Positions 1 to 11,398 of a DNA stretch of 64,000 bases are shown piece after piece. This stretch comes from Panax quinquefolius (Eukaryota; Streptophyta; Magnoliopsida; Apiales; Araliaceae): NCBI GenBank assembly GCA_020205615.1, contig CM035153.1, positions 100,895,735 to 100,959,734 on the forward strand. The letters run 5' to 3'. A model generated the notes under the pieces. It did no database searches and was not told the origin of the DNA. It worked only from the letters and a program-made list of their open reading frames with translations. Numbering within the stretch: position 1 is the first letter of the stretch; every line of letters starts with the position of its first letter. The position numbers were made by a program, and so were the translations under genes.

Positions 1-347
1 GTTGGTTAGAAATATGAAAACTATCAACCTTACAAAAATAATCAATTTTAGCATGATGAGTGGTTAACCAATCAATTCCTAAAATCACATCAAATGCAAG
101 TATCTTTATAAAGATAAGATTAACAGATAATGTGATGGTGCCAACTTGGATCAAGCAAGATTTATAAACAGCGGATGTAATGAAAGTTTCTCCTAACGGA
201 GTCTCCACAGATAAGTCAAAGTCTAATTTCTCCGGAGTCAAGTTTAAACGTTGAGCATAAGCAGGAGAGATAAAAGAATGGGTAGAACATGTATCTATTA
301 AGGTATAAACTTCGCAAGAGTTCAATATTAGTTTACTCGTGATCACC
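1..347 (-). pseudogene. Element G aspartic protease (pol N-terminus), altered active site
   Basis: The minus strand encodes a retropepsin-like protease, the enzyme that cuts the Gag-Pol polyprotein. The path reads CEVYTLIDTCSTHSFIS and then the QRLNLTPEKLDFDLSVETP region typical of plant gypsy proteases. The catalytic triplet, normally Asp-Thr-Gly, reads Asp-Thr-Cys (codons at 287-295). The related proteases of A and B keep DTGS, so this is a lesion in this copy or a base error. The domain is in a different frame from the upstream zinc-knuckle region, which ends at a stop near 348, so a frameshift separates Gag and protease. Downstream sequence (DVILGIDWLTTHHAKID) runs to the window edge. Confidence 0.85.
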
Positions 348-1564
348 TCATTTAGGTTTCTCGCGTTTTGGCCAATCACAACAAACGCCCTCCCTTGAAC
401 CACCGACTTTGTTTTGTCCGTAGGCTCCTTTGGTGTAGCCGTCCCAACTGGATTTAACTTCGCTACCGAAAAAAATCGGGCTATATAACCGTCTTTTCCA
501 CAACTGAAACACACCTTGGAAGGCTGTGAACAGTTTGGACTTATGTGTCCCTCCTCTCCGCATCTGTAGCATCTAAATGGCGGTCGTTTTCCTCCCCTAG
601 AATTTGTTGTTGGTGCTGGTTCTGCTGCTGATGTCTTCCCGTCATTGTTGAATCTCCTCTTTTTGAAATTTCCACTTGACTCACCTCTCCTATTATCATG
701 GCCACGATTACCACCCGAGTGGTTACCGCTTTTGTCCATATTTTTCCCTCCTCGCTGGTTATCATCACTCATATGACTGCTGTCACCGGTATGACCCTGG
801 TTATGGTCCCTCGGTTGAACATACTCATTATCTCACTCTAATAATTAAGCCCTGTTGACAACATCTGAATATAGAGAAAATTTGTGAGAGATAAGGTATT
901 GAAGAATCTCGGGTTTTAGACCTCTCAGAAACATCCGCGTCATACGTTCCTCATTCTCTACCAAATGAGGTGCAAACATGGATAACTCCGCGAACTTCGC
1001 CTCGTACTGGGACACCGTCATGTTTTTTTGTTCCAGTCTAATAAACTCTACCTCCTTCATATGACGAATACTTTCAGGAAAGTACTTGTCATTTAATAGT
1101 TTCTGAAATCATTTCCAAGACAAGTTGAGTGCGGCTGGCTGGGTACGCTTCACAGATTCCCACCAGTAATCTGCCTCACCATGGAACATAAAGGTGGCGA
1201 ATGGAACCTTTTGTTCTTCTGTGCATCCCAAGACATCGAATATCTTGGTAATTTTCTTGAACCACGTTTTCGCCTTAATCGGATCTGGCTTTCCCAAGAA
1301 ATCTGGTGGTCCCAACTCCTTGAACTGCTTGGCTGTGACAAACCGCGCGTTGCTATCATTTACACCCGTATTTTGTACATGAGTCTCCTTCGTCTGATTT
1401 TTCATGAACTGTAAAAAACTTCTAAACATCCCATCATTCATCATTTGCTCGGTAGTGTTGTTTACAGGAGGAATATTGCCTTCCTGTTGCACGTTCTCCT
1501 AGTTGGTGATTGAAGGTTGTTCCATGGTCTCATACACTCCATTGTTAACGTTCTCAGCTGCCAT
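348..1564 (-). pseudogene. Element G gag (capsid and nucleocapsid), degraded
   Basis: Gag forms the cytoplasmic virus-like particle and binds element RNA. The best start is the ATG at 1562-1564 on the minus strand, reading MAAENVNNGVYETMEQPS. A stop follows at 1499-1501, then the reading resumes through a retrotransposon-gag domain (KQFKELGPPDFLGKPDP, ITKIFDVLGCTEEQKVPFA). A second stop is at 1109-1111, then NDKYFPESIRHMKEVEFIRL and YEAKFAELSMFAPHLVENEE, and a third stop near 845. The basic linker and two CCHC knuckles lie at about 450-770. The first, CYRCGEEGHISPNC, is intact. The second, CFSCGKDGYIARFF, has lost its His and last Cys. It cannot make full-length protein. Confidence 0.88.
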
Positions 1565-1736
1565 TCTTATAAACTACCATAAAACAAGGGTTAATTAAAT
1601 AAATTAACATATCACATAATACCCCTATATTATAACCGACCAACAAATAAGCTTAAGTAGGACACACTAGCGAATGATTTACTCGTCTCTCCCCTCCTAG
1701 TTCTATTCCTCGATCTCGCTTGAGACTATATATCCC

Positions 1737-1754
1737 TAAGCTCGATACCAACCG
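1737..1754 (-). other. Element G primer-binding site (Met tRNA type)
   Basis: On the minus strand the sequence just inside the LTR reads GTTGGTATCGAGCTTAGG. TGGTATC is complementary to the 3' end of plant initiator Met tRNA, the usual primer of Tekay/Del-like elements. Elements B and C have the same site in the same place. Confidence 0.8.
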
Positions 1755-4211
1755 TATGGCGCCCCAAAATAGGTATACATCATCCATTCTGAGTCTCCAA
1801 ATACATGGTACAGAAACAAATACAACTTCATTAATACAATTGTTGTGCAAAATTCGACAACACATATACTGTGAGTTTAAATACAAATATTGTCTAATAG
1901 ACAGTATTCAAACTCAAAAGGAGTCCTCATTACAATTATTGATACACTATTTTACAAAATAGCGAGGAATGCTAAACAACTGTCTAGAACCATCATTCCA
2001 CACCCCGACTACTTCCCGCTATATTCTCGCTTCCAGAGAAGAAAAATGGAACAAAAAGGAAAAGGGTGAGATTAACTAGCCCAGTAAAGAATATTATGAC
2101 TAAGATAAAGAACAACAATTTATCGTTAGGCTTCAACAAATCAGATAAAATATAATGGACAACCAGTTTTAGATCAATATTCGCAGCGAAAATAACAATT
2201 CATTAGAAGAGTTAAGTAGAGAATGAAATCTACTATCATCTATGAATTTAAAAGTCCATCATCAATATTTTATCCCTGTAACATCAATCAATATACATCT
2301 TGCATCAAATATTCATCTTTGCACTACGGCCAAAGATATTCATTCATATCACCAATTGGTCATGTTCATCTCAACACTGTTCATCTGCGCTTACGGGCCA
2401 AAGATATTCATCAGGTAATCATTCATCTTTGCACTACAGGCCAAAGATATTCATCAAGTATCACCATTAAGGGCTGAGGATGATGAAAAATATTTTTAAG
2501 AAACGAATCCAGTGAGACAAAAGAACAAAGATTAGGGATTCGTACTTTAGAGAATCCAAGTTCAAAAACACTCTATAATAAACCATAGTGGAGTAAACTT
2601 CAAGAATGAAGATCAAAACAAGGATACAATCAAAGATAGTAAGCATAATAGACATCTGGGACAAAGAAGAAAAAATTTCATTTTTTAGTGAATAGTGTCG
2701 TATTCGTGAATAGTGTCGTATACGTGAATAGTAACCCCGACACAAAAGGTAGAAATTCCACAATAAAATTCATATCAATATTTCAGCATAATGATATTGA
2801 AAGAAATAATATCATTTACGAAAAAAAATAACATCCCTTACCTCAAAAGAACAGTATTTCTGAATGGAATATCGGATATGATGCTGAAGGAAACTTGCAC
2901 TGAATAGCAACTCTCAAAATATCTAAATACTCACAAAATACGTTTGATAATATATAAAGAGAAAACTTGTTTCTGGTGTGATTTTCAATTCTAACTAAGC
3001 ACCCTATTTATAGGAAAATGCTATAACGCCAAAGGAGACTAAATTAATAAAATAATTATAAAAAAAATTTACGCACATTTATTTGATCAAATTATCATCC
3101 ATCACAAGTGGGGCCCACCAAAAATTAGAATTTCCACACCAACCAAAAGTGGGGCCCACCATATTTTTAAAAAAAAATATTTAATTTCCAAAACTTCAAT
3201 AATTCATAATAAATAGTCCTTTTATCAGAAAAATACGAATTTTATGTCCATTCCATAGGAAATTAAATTCTCTACAACTTTGTAGCTTTAAATTTTTCTA
3301 AATTCCAAATGAAAAATGTCCGAAATCCACATACGGACGATTTTTAATACCTCCATTCCGACAAAATACTGATAAAACACCTCAGCATTAATTCCTTCAT
3401 TTGTATCCACACAAGATAAATATTTCTCTATCCATCCACATAAAATAAATATTTTCTTATCATATAAATCAATAATTAATTATTCACAAATAATATTACT
3501 GAATCACAATTATGACAACCAGGTCGTTCCTAGGAAAAAGGGGGCTTTCCGATAAGGATTTCTCCTTACTGGCGCGCAATTAGGTGACCAAACCCCTTTC
3601 CTAGACAAAACTTCCTTAGATATTGCCAATAATATTATCTAATAATATTATTCAAATAATATGAATTATTGATCGAATAATGAGAAATATTGTGCAGTGA
3701 CAATTATTGAAACAACAATAATATAAAATATCAACGTAGCAATTATTGAATCAATAAAATAAAATATTGAACAGTAATTACTGTAATAATTATTAAGTAG
3801 TGTCTTCTTACGTAAGAATCAATAATTCAAAATACTATGCATTACCATATGCTACTGTGCAACCACGCGTATTACTTTATTTTAACCACCAGGTAATCCA
3901 ACAGTGTTAACTGTAACAATTACGACGTTATTTATATAAACTTAAACTTGTCATTTTCTTCATCCGACCATTTTTCGTTATGGGTCCCACAAATGGTTGT
4001 GCCATCATACGAATATTCCTCGACAGTAAGAATATTCCACGACCAAACGAATATTCCCCAACAAAATGAATATTTTATAACCACTTGCTTATTTTGCAAA
4101 ATTTGCACATTTTCCCCATAACCAAAGCATTATATCAAATTAACTCCTTATTATTTCAAGATAATGAATATATGAAATTCATTTTTATTTATAATAAGTT
4201 GGGGTCTTACA
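1755..4211 (-). repeat. Element G 5' LTR (2.46 kb)
   Basis: On the minus strand it starts TGTAAGACCCC (ending at 4211) and ends in a degenerate GGGGCGCCATA (canonical GGGGCGTCACA in A, B and D). Internal landmarks in transcription order are four 19 bp-phased GAATATTC-like repeats (4011-4075), a 14 bp palindrome TTCTTACGTAAGAA near 3805, a TATAAATA box (3005-3012 as TATTTATA), TACTATTCACG-type repeats (2695-2740), two or three CATCTTTG hairpins (2312-2450) and a block related to GGGCTAGTTGAGCTCACCC (about 2068-2092). The same order occurs in A and D. Confidence 0.87.
3005..3012 (-). promoter_or_regulatory. TATA box of element G LTR
   Basis: TATAAATA on the minus strand, followed by the sequence GGTGCTTAGTTAGAATTG, which also follows the TATA boxes of A, B and D. 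This conservation marks the likely core promoter and U3/R boundary. Confidence 0.6.
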
Positions 4212-4602
4212 AGTTTTGTCTCCTGATGGTTTACAGTGAATATACCAATAAAATTCGAATGCAATGGTTCTTTTCTAAAATATTTTCCCTCTTTATTCAC
4301 CAATAAAAATTATTCAACAAAGACATCAAAACACCCACATGTCAAGGCAATATGACACACATGCAACATCAAAGTTCTTAAACTAGCAAGATCAATAAGA
4401 ACATTTCATTCCTGCCAATCTCATTGTGATTGTGTGAATTGACAACAACATAACATCATTGATATCAAAGTAAGCAAAACTTTTAAACTCCATCCAAACT
4501 ATACTTTGACTCAACTCCTCACATGACATACACTCAGCAAATGAAACATTCAAGAATAGGGTGTAATCACTCTCATTACATGCGGGCTATAAAGATTAAA
4601 TG
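4212..4602. other. Non-coding remnant, probably Athila-like 3' region
   Basis: No ORF of note. The text lies between elements G and C and resumes after C at 30466. Together with 30471-31889 it resembles the long AT-rich 3' non-coding region of Athila-type gypsy elements, with phrases such as TTCAAGAATAGGGTGTAATC. The assignment is by recall of that region's look, not by a search. Confidence 0.4.
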
Positions 4603-4607
4603 CATTC

Positions 4608-5019
4608 TGTAAAACCCCAACTTTTATTTCCAACTTTTATAAAATAAAAGTCTAATTTAATTTATGATTATTATTCTAAAATTTTAAAATGTTAAATTGA
4701 TAAATGGTCAAACGAACAATTAAATGGATAAGTGAGTAAATAAAATAGAAGGAATTAAATTTTTTGAAATGGTGGGACATGAGATGTTGGCTAAATAATT
4801 TTAGTAAAGGGAACACCATCATTTGTACTCATCATATTTTCCTACACTCCCTCCCGTAGCCCATGTGTAGAAAAAGAAAAGAGATTGAGTAATTGGGAAT
4901 GAGATGGGGGGGAACATGTGGGGAGAGGGAAGGAAGAAAGGAAAGAAAAAGGAAGGAAAAAAGAGGGGGGAAGGGACAAAAGAGGATACCCCCATTTTTC
5001 AACTTACGAAAATGAGGAG

Positions 5020-5057
<38 letters not shown>

Positions 5058-6513
5058 AATTATTTCTTCATTCACACCCTCTTCACTCCCAAATCAGCAG
5101 AAAGAAATAAGAGAGAAGAGAGAAATAGAGAGAATCAGAAGAAGAAGAAAAGAAAAGGTATTTCTAAAAATCTTTGATTTATTCTTAGATTTATGAATTT
5201 TTTTGAGTACATATTTATATATGTATTGAATGATTTAAACTTGCAAAAACATGAATTAAATGAGGGAAATCAAGAAATCAAGTAAAAAACGAAATCTGGA
5301 AATTTTCATGAAAAGTTAGTTTACTACTTGATTTTGTAAAATCCATAACTAACTTTGTGTATAATGAGTTAGGAGATGATCCATATATCAAAAGAAAGTC
5401 CTGGAAGTAAACTAAACGCGGAAATTTGAATCACCCAACAATTCTTTGTGGATTTTTCGTGGTGATTGTATGAGTGAAACTGGTACGAAGGACTCATAGT
5501 CCGAAAAATCAATGTTCTTGACCTCTATTGCGTGAATTATGATTTTTAATCCGACCGTTGGATCGTTGTGATTTTAGGATATGTTATACATATATAAGTT
5601 GAGTATATGTCCACAAATTTTGAACTGTTAAAGTATACGTATAATTTGTTATGAATTTCGTTAGGTGACTGATTCATAATTTTTGTAGCAGAATTTTCGG
5701 TAAGCCTTTCTCTCTATGTTAGAGTCTGATTTTGGGAAAACTTTCTTCTAAAAAGTTGTAGAGAATTAAATTTTACATGGAAAGGGCATAAGATCCTTAT
5801 TTTTCTGATAAAAGGATAATTATTATGAATTACTGAAATTTTTGAATATTAGAGTTTATAATTAAATTATTAAAAAATTATTTGGGTTGAAATATTTTTA
5901 CAGAATTCTTATAATAACAGTTTAGAGTTTTTATAAATTTTTGATGAATTATTGAAAAGCAGAAGTAATTATTATATTTTTAAACTATTTATAGTTAGTT
6001 TAAAAATAGAAGAAATTCATAGAAAATTCTATGAATGATGAAAATTATGAAAGTTAGTGAAAAATCTTATAATATTATTATATAATTTACGGACGAGTTT
6101 TGAAAATTATTGAATAACATAAATATTTATTGTATTTTTAAACTATTTATGGTTAGTTTAAAATAGAGAAATTCATAGGAAATTCTATGAATGGTAGAAA
6201 ATTATGAATTTTTCGAAAAATATTATAATAATATAAGATTAATATTTATGATGTTTTAAAGATATAAAAGTATGTGGAGTTAGTATTTCTATTTTGAAGC
6301 TATTAAATGATAGTTTTATAAATAGAAATAATTATAGAAAATTGTTAGATAATCAGAAAAATCTAAAATTGTTTGGAAAATTCAGAATCATATTTTTTAA
6401 ATATTTAGAATTGTTAGTAAGCTCATGAGGTGTCGGGATGTAAATGCATTAGTAACGACTGAGTTATGATAAAAACAAAAATAATATTTTTATTAAAGTA
6501 AAAATGGTGATAT
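4608..6513 (+). repeat. Element C 5' LTR, first part
   Basis: Matches 26195-28083. It has a small duplication near its start (about 13 bp, around CTTTTATTTCCAA) absent from the 3' LTR. U3 holds a strongly purine-rich stretch (about 4860-5165) with a (GA)n run of about 15 units at 5024-5055. It is interrupted after GATAT by element B; the 3' LTR at 28075-28090 shows the unfilled site (ATGGTGATAATACCAG). Confidence 0.93.
5024..5055 (+). repeat. (GA)n microsatellite in element C 5' LTR
   Basis: About 15 uninterrupted GA units. The same place in the 3' LTR (26600-26612) has only about five, so the tract has expanded or contracted since insertion. It lies in a longer purine-rich region. Confidence 0.9.
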
Positions 6514-7734
6514 TGTGACCCCACAAAAATAGGTATACATCGCCTATTCTGAGTCATCAAATATATGGTACAAAATATAAATACAACCTTAAATATACAA
6601 CATGAGCTGTGAGTTTTAATACAAATATTATCTTCTAGATAATATTCAAACTCAAAATAAGTCCTCAATACATTTATTATCACACTATTTCATAGAATAG
6701 TGAGGAGTACTAATACTATCATCTGGATCGTCACCCCGTTCCCCAACTAGTCCCTGCTACGTTCTCATTTCCTGAAGAGAACAATGAAAGCAAAAAGGGT
6801 GAGCTCAACTAGCCCAGTAAGAAATATTATGACTAAGATAATGCAGAATAATTTATCTTTAGTCTTCAACAGTGTTAAACTGATAAAATATAACAAACAT
6901 CAAGTTTAGCTGCAGTGGAACAAGCAATCCATTAGAAGAGTCAAGTAGAGAATAAAATCTACTATCTTCTATGATTTAAAAGGTTTTTCATCACTTTTAT
7001 CGCTGAGACTCAGCTTAATAAATAATCCACATCATCCCTGCACTACGGCCAAGGATATTCATAAGTATCACAACTACAAATTATCCATGCACTATGGGCC
7101 AAGGATATTTATGTTTTCATCAATGGTCATGATCATGCCATAAAACAATTCATCTTTGGACCCTTGGCCGAAGAGAATCCATAGCCATAATCATACCAAA
7201 AATTGTCCATCAATGCACTACGGGCCAATGAGGACTTTTTCCACACCATTTGTAACATTACGGTCCATGATTATCTTAATAATCTCAGTCATAATCATAC
7301 CAAGTCCATCTACATACCACTGAGGCTATAGATGACTTTCAACATAATATAAGCATGAGGATGATGACAATTGATAAAACAAGTTCAAGAATAAATTTTA
7401 AAGATTTACAAATTAATTTATCCAGAACCAATAACGTCCATATTGTCAACATAATCTTGCTTTGTGGAGTAAAATTCAAGAATGCTCGAGGAAAAATATT
7501 TCCCGAAAAGATCTTTGGATGAAGCGCTTAAATATCCGAGGATATTCTACTAATTTCATGGAGTATAGAAGCAAAACTTTAACCATTTGAGTATAATAGA
7601 ATCATGAGACCGCAAATGGATTTTTGCCGATATCACGGTAATCCACGTGAGGCAGATCATTTCCACAAGTTAATAAGTCCACAAGTTAATAAGGAATGAA
7701 TACAAAGGATCATTCACCATGCATGCAAAGAATG

Positions 7735-8125
7735 CACATAGATAGGTTATTCAACGAGTAATAAAGAATGGAACTGTGTCACGTAATCCGCATGCAGACA
7801 TGGATATTCAATAGAATAATAAAAATGAAACCGAGATCATCGTGAATCCGCTCGCACGAGGATGTTCCAACAGAATAATAAAGAATGGAATAATAATAGA
7901 ATTCACGTGCATGCGATAGACCGCATGCAGACGGAGTTATTCAATAGAATAATAAAGAATGGAATAACAATGAGAATTCACGGTGCATGCGATGATAGCC
8001 GCATGCACGGGTTATTCAACGAGAATAATAAAGAATGGAATAATGGAAGAATTTCACCATGTATGCGATACTTAGCATAAACAAAGTTATTCAACATAAT
8101 AATAAAGAATGGAATAAGAACCCTT
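7735..8125 (-). repeat. ~70 bp tandem array with GCATGC hairpins, element B left LTR
   Basis: About five or six imperfect units built from GTTATTCAAYAGAATAATAA, AAGAATGGAATAA, then a CACGGTGCATGCGATAG segment and CCGCATGCA. The GCATGCG...CGCATGC pair can form a short hairpin with a six-base loop (clearest near 7905-7930). The same array is in the right LTR at 21690-22105, with unit-level changes. Confidence 0.85.
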
Positions 8126-8347
8126 ACGAGTATTAAAAGAAAATAACTCTCTTCATGAATACGAAAGAATAATACCCCTTACCTTAGAAAGAAGAGTATT
8201 CAATCGGTAGGCGAGGATATTCTTGAAGAAAACTTATCTTGTTTTTCTATGCTCAAAGCTTCTTAAAACTCTAAAGAAATACGTTCAAGATTATAGAAGA
8301 AGAATTCTCTGAATTTCTAGTGTGTTTTTAATTCTAACTAAGCATCC

Positions 8348-8355
8348 TATTTATA
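8348..8355 (-). promoter_or_regulatory. TATA box of element B left LTR
   Basis: TATAAATA on the minus strand, followed by GGATGCTTAGTTAGAATT as in the right LTR (22332-22339). Likely core promoter. Confidence 0.55.
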
Positions 8356-10685
8356 GGAGAATGGAAATGATACTATGCAATAAAATATAATATATTATAT
8401 TTATAATATATTTATATATTTTATTTAAAATCTAATAAAACAAATAACTTTATAAAAGTATTTTGTTTTATATAAAAAAGATTTTACTATGCAAATACTA
8501 CGCAGCACTATACAAACACTACGCATAATAAAATATAATATATTCTATTTATAATCTAATAAAACAAATAACTTTATAAAAGTATTATGTTTTATAGAGA
8601 AAAAGATTTTACTATCTGAGGCACTATATCAAAACACTATGCATAATAAAATATATTATATTCTATTTATAGTCAAATAAAACACAACTTTATAAAAAGT
8701 ATTCTGTTTTATATAAAAAGTTTTCTGTTTTATTACATTTATAATAATAATAAAAATAAATTCATCATCATTATTATAATTCACACTATTAATCGATTAG
8801 GTCATTCCCAGGAAAGAGGGGGCTTTCCAATAAGGATTTCTCCCTATTGGCGCACAATTAGGTGACCAAACCTCTCCTTAACAGAACTTCTAGACATCGT
8901 CAATATTGCAAATAATAATATTAATAACTTGTCATCTCAATTATTGATTTACTAATATATAATATATTGACAATAATTGAATCAAATAACGTGAGATACT
9001 ATGCAGTAATTACTGTAGCAATAATTGAACAAAACTGAGTGACTTCTCACGTAAGCATCAATAATCAATACCGTGTGCTACTATGAAACCATGCGTATTA
9101 CTGTACTTTTAACACCGGGTGTTTCAACAGTTAACGGTAAAACTTCCGCCGTTATTTTCATAAAATATTTTTGTTATTTTCTCAATCCGACAATAATTCC
9201 ATTGTGGGGTCCACCAATGATTGTTCCGTCGTACGGATATTCCCCGACAAAAAGAATATTCTCCGACCAATCGAATATTATATAACCACTTGCTTACTTT
9301 GAAAAATTTATAAATATTACCCACAACTATTGTAAGACCCCAAATTATTAATAAATGAAATTTATTTTCCTCTATTTATTATTTTGAAATAATAAGGGTT
9401 GATTTGATTAATGTGGATAGTTATGGGTAAAATGCGCAAATATTTCGAATAAGCAAGTGGTTATAAAATATTCATTATTGTCGGGGAATATTCGTTTGGT
9501 CGTGGAATATTAAATCATTGTCGAGAATATTAAATGATGACGCGCAGATCTTTTGTGGGCCCCATAACGGAAAGCGATTGGATGAAGAAAAGCGACAAAT
9601 ATAAGTTGTTTATAAATAATTGGCGTAGTTATTACTGAATTATCTTGTTGGAATACCCGGTGGTTAAAACAAACTAATATGCGTTGTTGAGCGATAGCAC
9701 GGTATTGCACCAATTATTGATTCTTACGTAAAAAGGCACTACTCAATAATGGTTATAGTAATTCTTTATTCAAGATTTTATTTTATTGATTCAATAATTC
9801 TTTGCATTGATATTTTATATTCTTTGTTGTTTGATAAATTGTCATTACACAATATTTTCTATTATCGAGAGCAATAATTCATATTATCGAATAATATTAT
9901 TGGATAACATTATTGGCAATGTCTAGAAAGTTACATCTAAGGAGAGGTTTGGTCACCTAATTTTTGCGCCGATGAAGAGAGATCCTTATTGAAAGCTCCC
10001 CTTCTCTGAGGAACGGCACTGGTTGCCAAGATCTTTGTGATTACGTAATATTATTTGTGAATAATTAATTATTGATTTATATGATGAGAAAAATATTGAT
10101 TTTATGTGGATATAGATGGAGAAAATTTTAATGTGACAATTGTTGAAAATTAATATTTTATCTTTTACGATAAAATAATTCATTTAAATATATTATTTTA
10201 ATAATATATTAATGGTGATATTTTACAATGAATGTGGAATATATAAGTATATGAGGAGGAAGAGTATTTTTGTGGCATTAAATGTTTAACACATGTTTTG
10301 TGTGTTGGTGGACACAATTATTAATAGAAATTTGATTATAGCTTGTAAAATCGCTTGGTTTGTGGATTTGGTTAATTTTGTTTGGAATTTGGAAAAACTT
10401 TCTTCTGCAAAGTTGTAGAGAATTGAATTTCCTATAAAAACTCATGAGATTCAAATTTTCTGATAAAAGGGCTATTTATTATGAATTATTGAAGTTAGGA
10501 GTTCAAATAATTGATTTTTGGGAGTTTTAATTAATTATTTTGAGAAAAACGTTTTTGGTGAGTTTGTGAACCTCATTTAACATGTGCTATGGCTGAAATC
10601 AGATTTCAAAGGTGGGCTAAGGAATTTTGTTTATAAATAATATTATTATATTCAATTTTACGCTTTTGGTGTTCTAAGCATTTTC

Positions 10686-10693
10686 TATAAATA
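10686..10693 (+). promoter_or_regulatory. TATA box of element A 5' LTR
   Basis: TATAAATA followed by TGGTGCTTAGGTTAGAATTG, conserved in the other LTRs of this family. Transcription should begin some 25-35 bp downstream, around GAAAATCACAC. Confidence 0.6.
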
Positions 10694-11398
10694 TGGTGCT
10701 TAGGTTAGAATTGAAAATCACACTGAAGCTGAAGTTTTCTCTCTATATTATCGGCGTATTCTTGTGAGTATTTTGAGTATACTTGAGTATTGCTATACGG
10801 TGAAAGTTCAAGTCATAGCCTTTATATCAGGTGTTTCAACTAAATCTTGTCTTTCGAGGTAAGGGATGTTATTTTCTTCTCAAATGATATTATTTCTTCA
10901 ATATCATTATCTTTGAAATATTGGTTGGAACTTTTTATCAAATTTGGAACTTTTTCATGTCGGGGTTACTATTCATGAGTTCTTATTCACGAGTTACTAT
11001 TCATGAGTTCTTATTCACGAGTTACTATTCACGAGTACTATTCATGAAGCGTGAAGATGTTTTTTGTGGAATTTCTATCTTTTGGTGTCGGAGTTACTTA
11101 TTCACGTATCGACCTTTATTCACGTATATATGGCACTTATTCACGAATACGACACTATTCATAGAAAAATGAAATTTTTTTCTTTTCGTCCAAAATATCT
11201 ATTGTGGATACTAGCTTTGATTGTATCCATGTTTTGATCATTCTTGAATTTTACTCTACTCTGATTACTTATGAAGTATTTTTGAACTTGGATTGTATAA
11301 AATATGAATCCTTAATAATTGTTCTTTTGTTTCACTGGATTCGTTTCTTTTAAAATATTTTTCATCATCCTCAGTCCTAAATGATGATATTACTGAAT

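Larger units (their letters stand above)
1..4211 (-). mobile_element. Element G: Tekay/Del-like Ty3/gypsy retrotransposon, 5' part only
   Basis: Read on the minus strand the order is LTR (4211 to 1755), primer-binding site, gag, protease, and then the window edge, so RT, RNase H, integrase and the 3' LTR lie outside. The LTR starts TGTAAGACCCC on the minus strand, and gag and the primer site match elements A and B, so all three belong to one broad family. The right-hand target duplication should be AGTTT (4212-4216); its partner is outside the window. Gag has in-frame stops and the protease motif is altered, so this copy is defective. Lineage rests on LTR length, Met-tRNA primer site and Gag type; no RT is visible here. 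Confidence 0.88.
6514..9330 (-). repeat. Element B 3' LTR, larger part
   Basis: Aligns with 20506-23335. The last 91 bp of this LTR are found after element A at 18034-18124. Landmarks: a GGTGAGCTCAACTAGCCCAG block at 6798, CCTTGGCC hairpins (7025-7230), an array of about 70 bp units with GCATGC hairpins (7735-8125), a TATA box (8348-8355), and 19 bp-phased GAATATT repeats (9235, 9254, 9273). Confidence 0.9.

Noticed and set aside
4904..5196. Two overlapping frames of Lys/Arg/Glu repeats
   Set aside because: Translation of the purine-rich (GA)n tract; no coding signal.
7735..8125. A CRISPR-like array (regular repeats with spacers)
   Set aside because: Spacers are themselves repeats, the unit is imperfect, and the context is a plant LTR.
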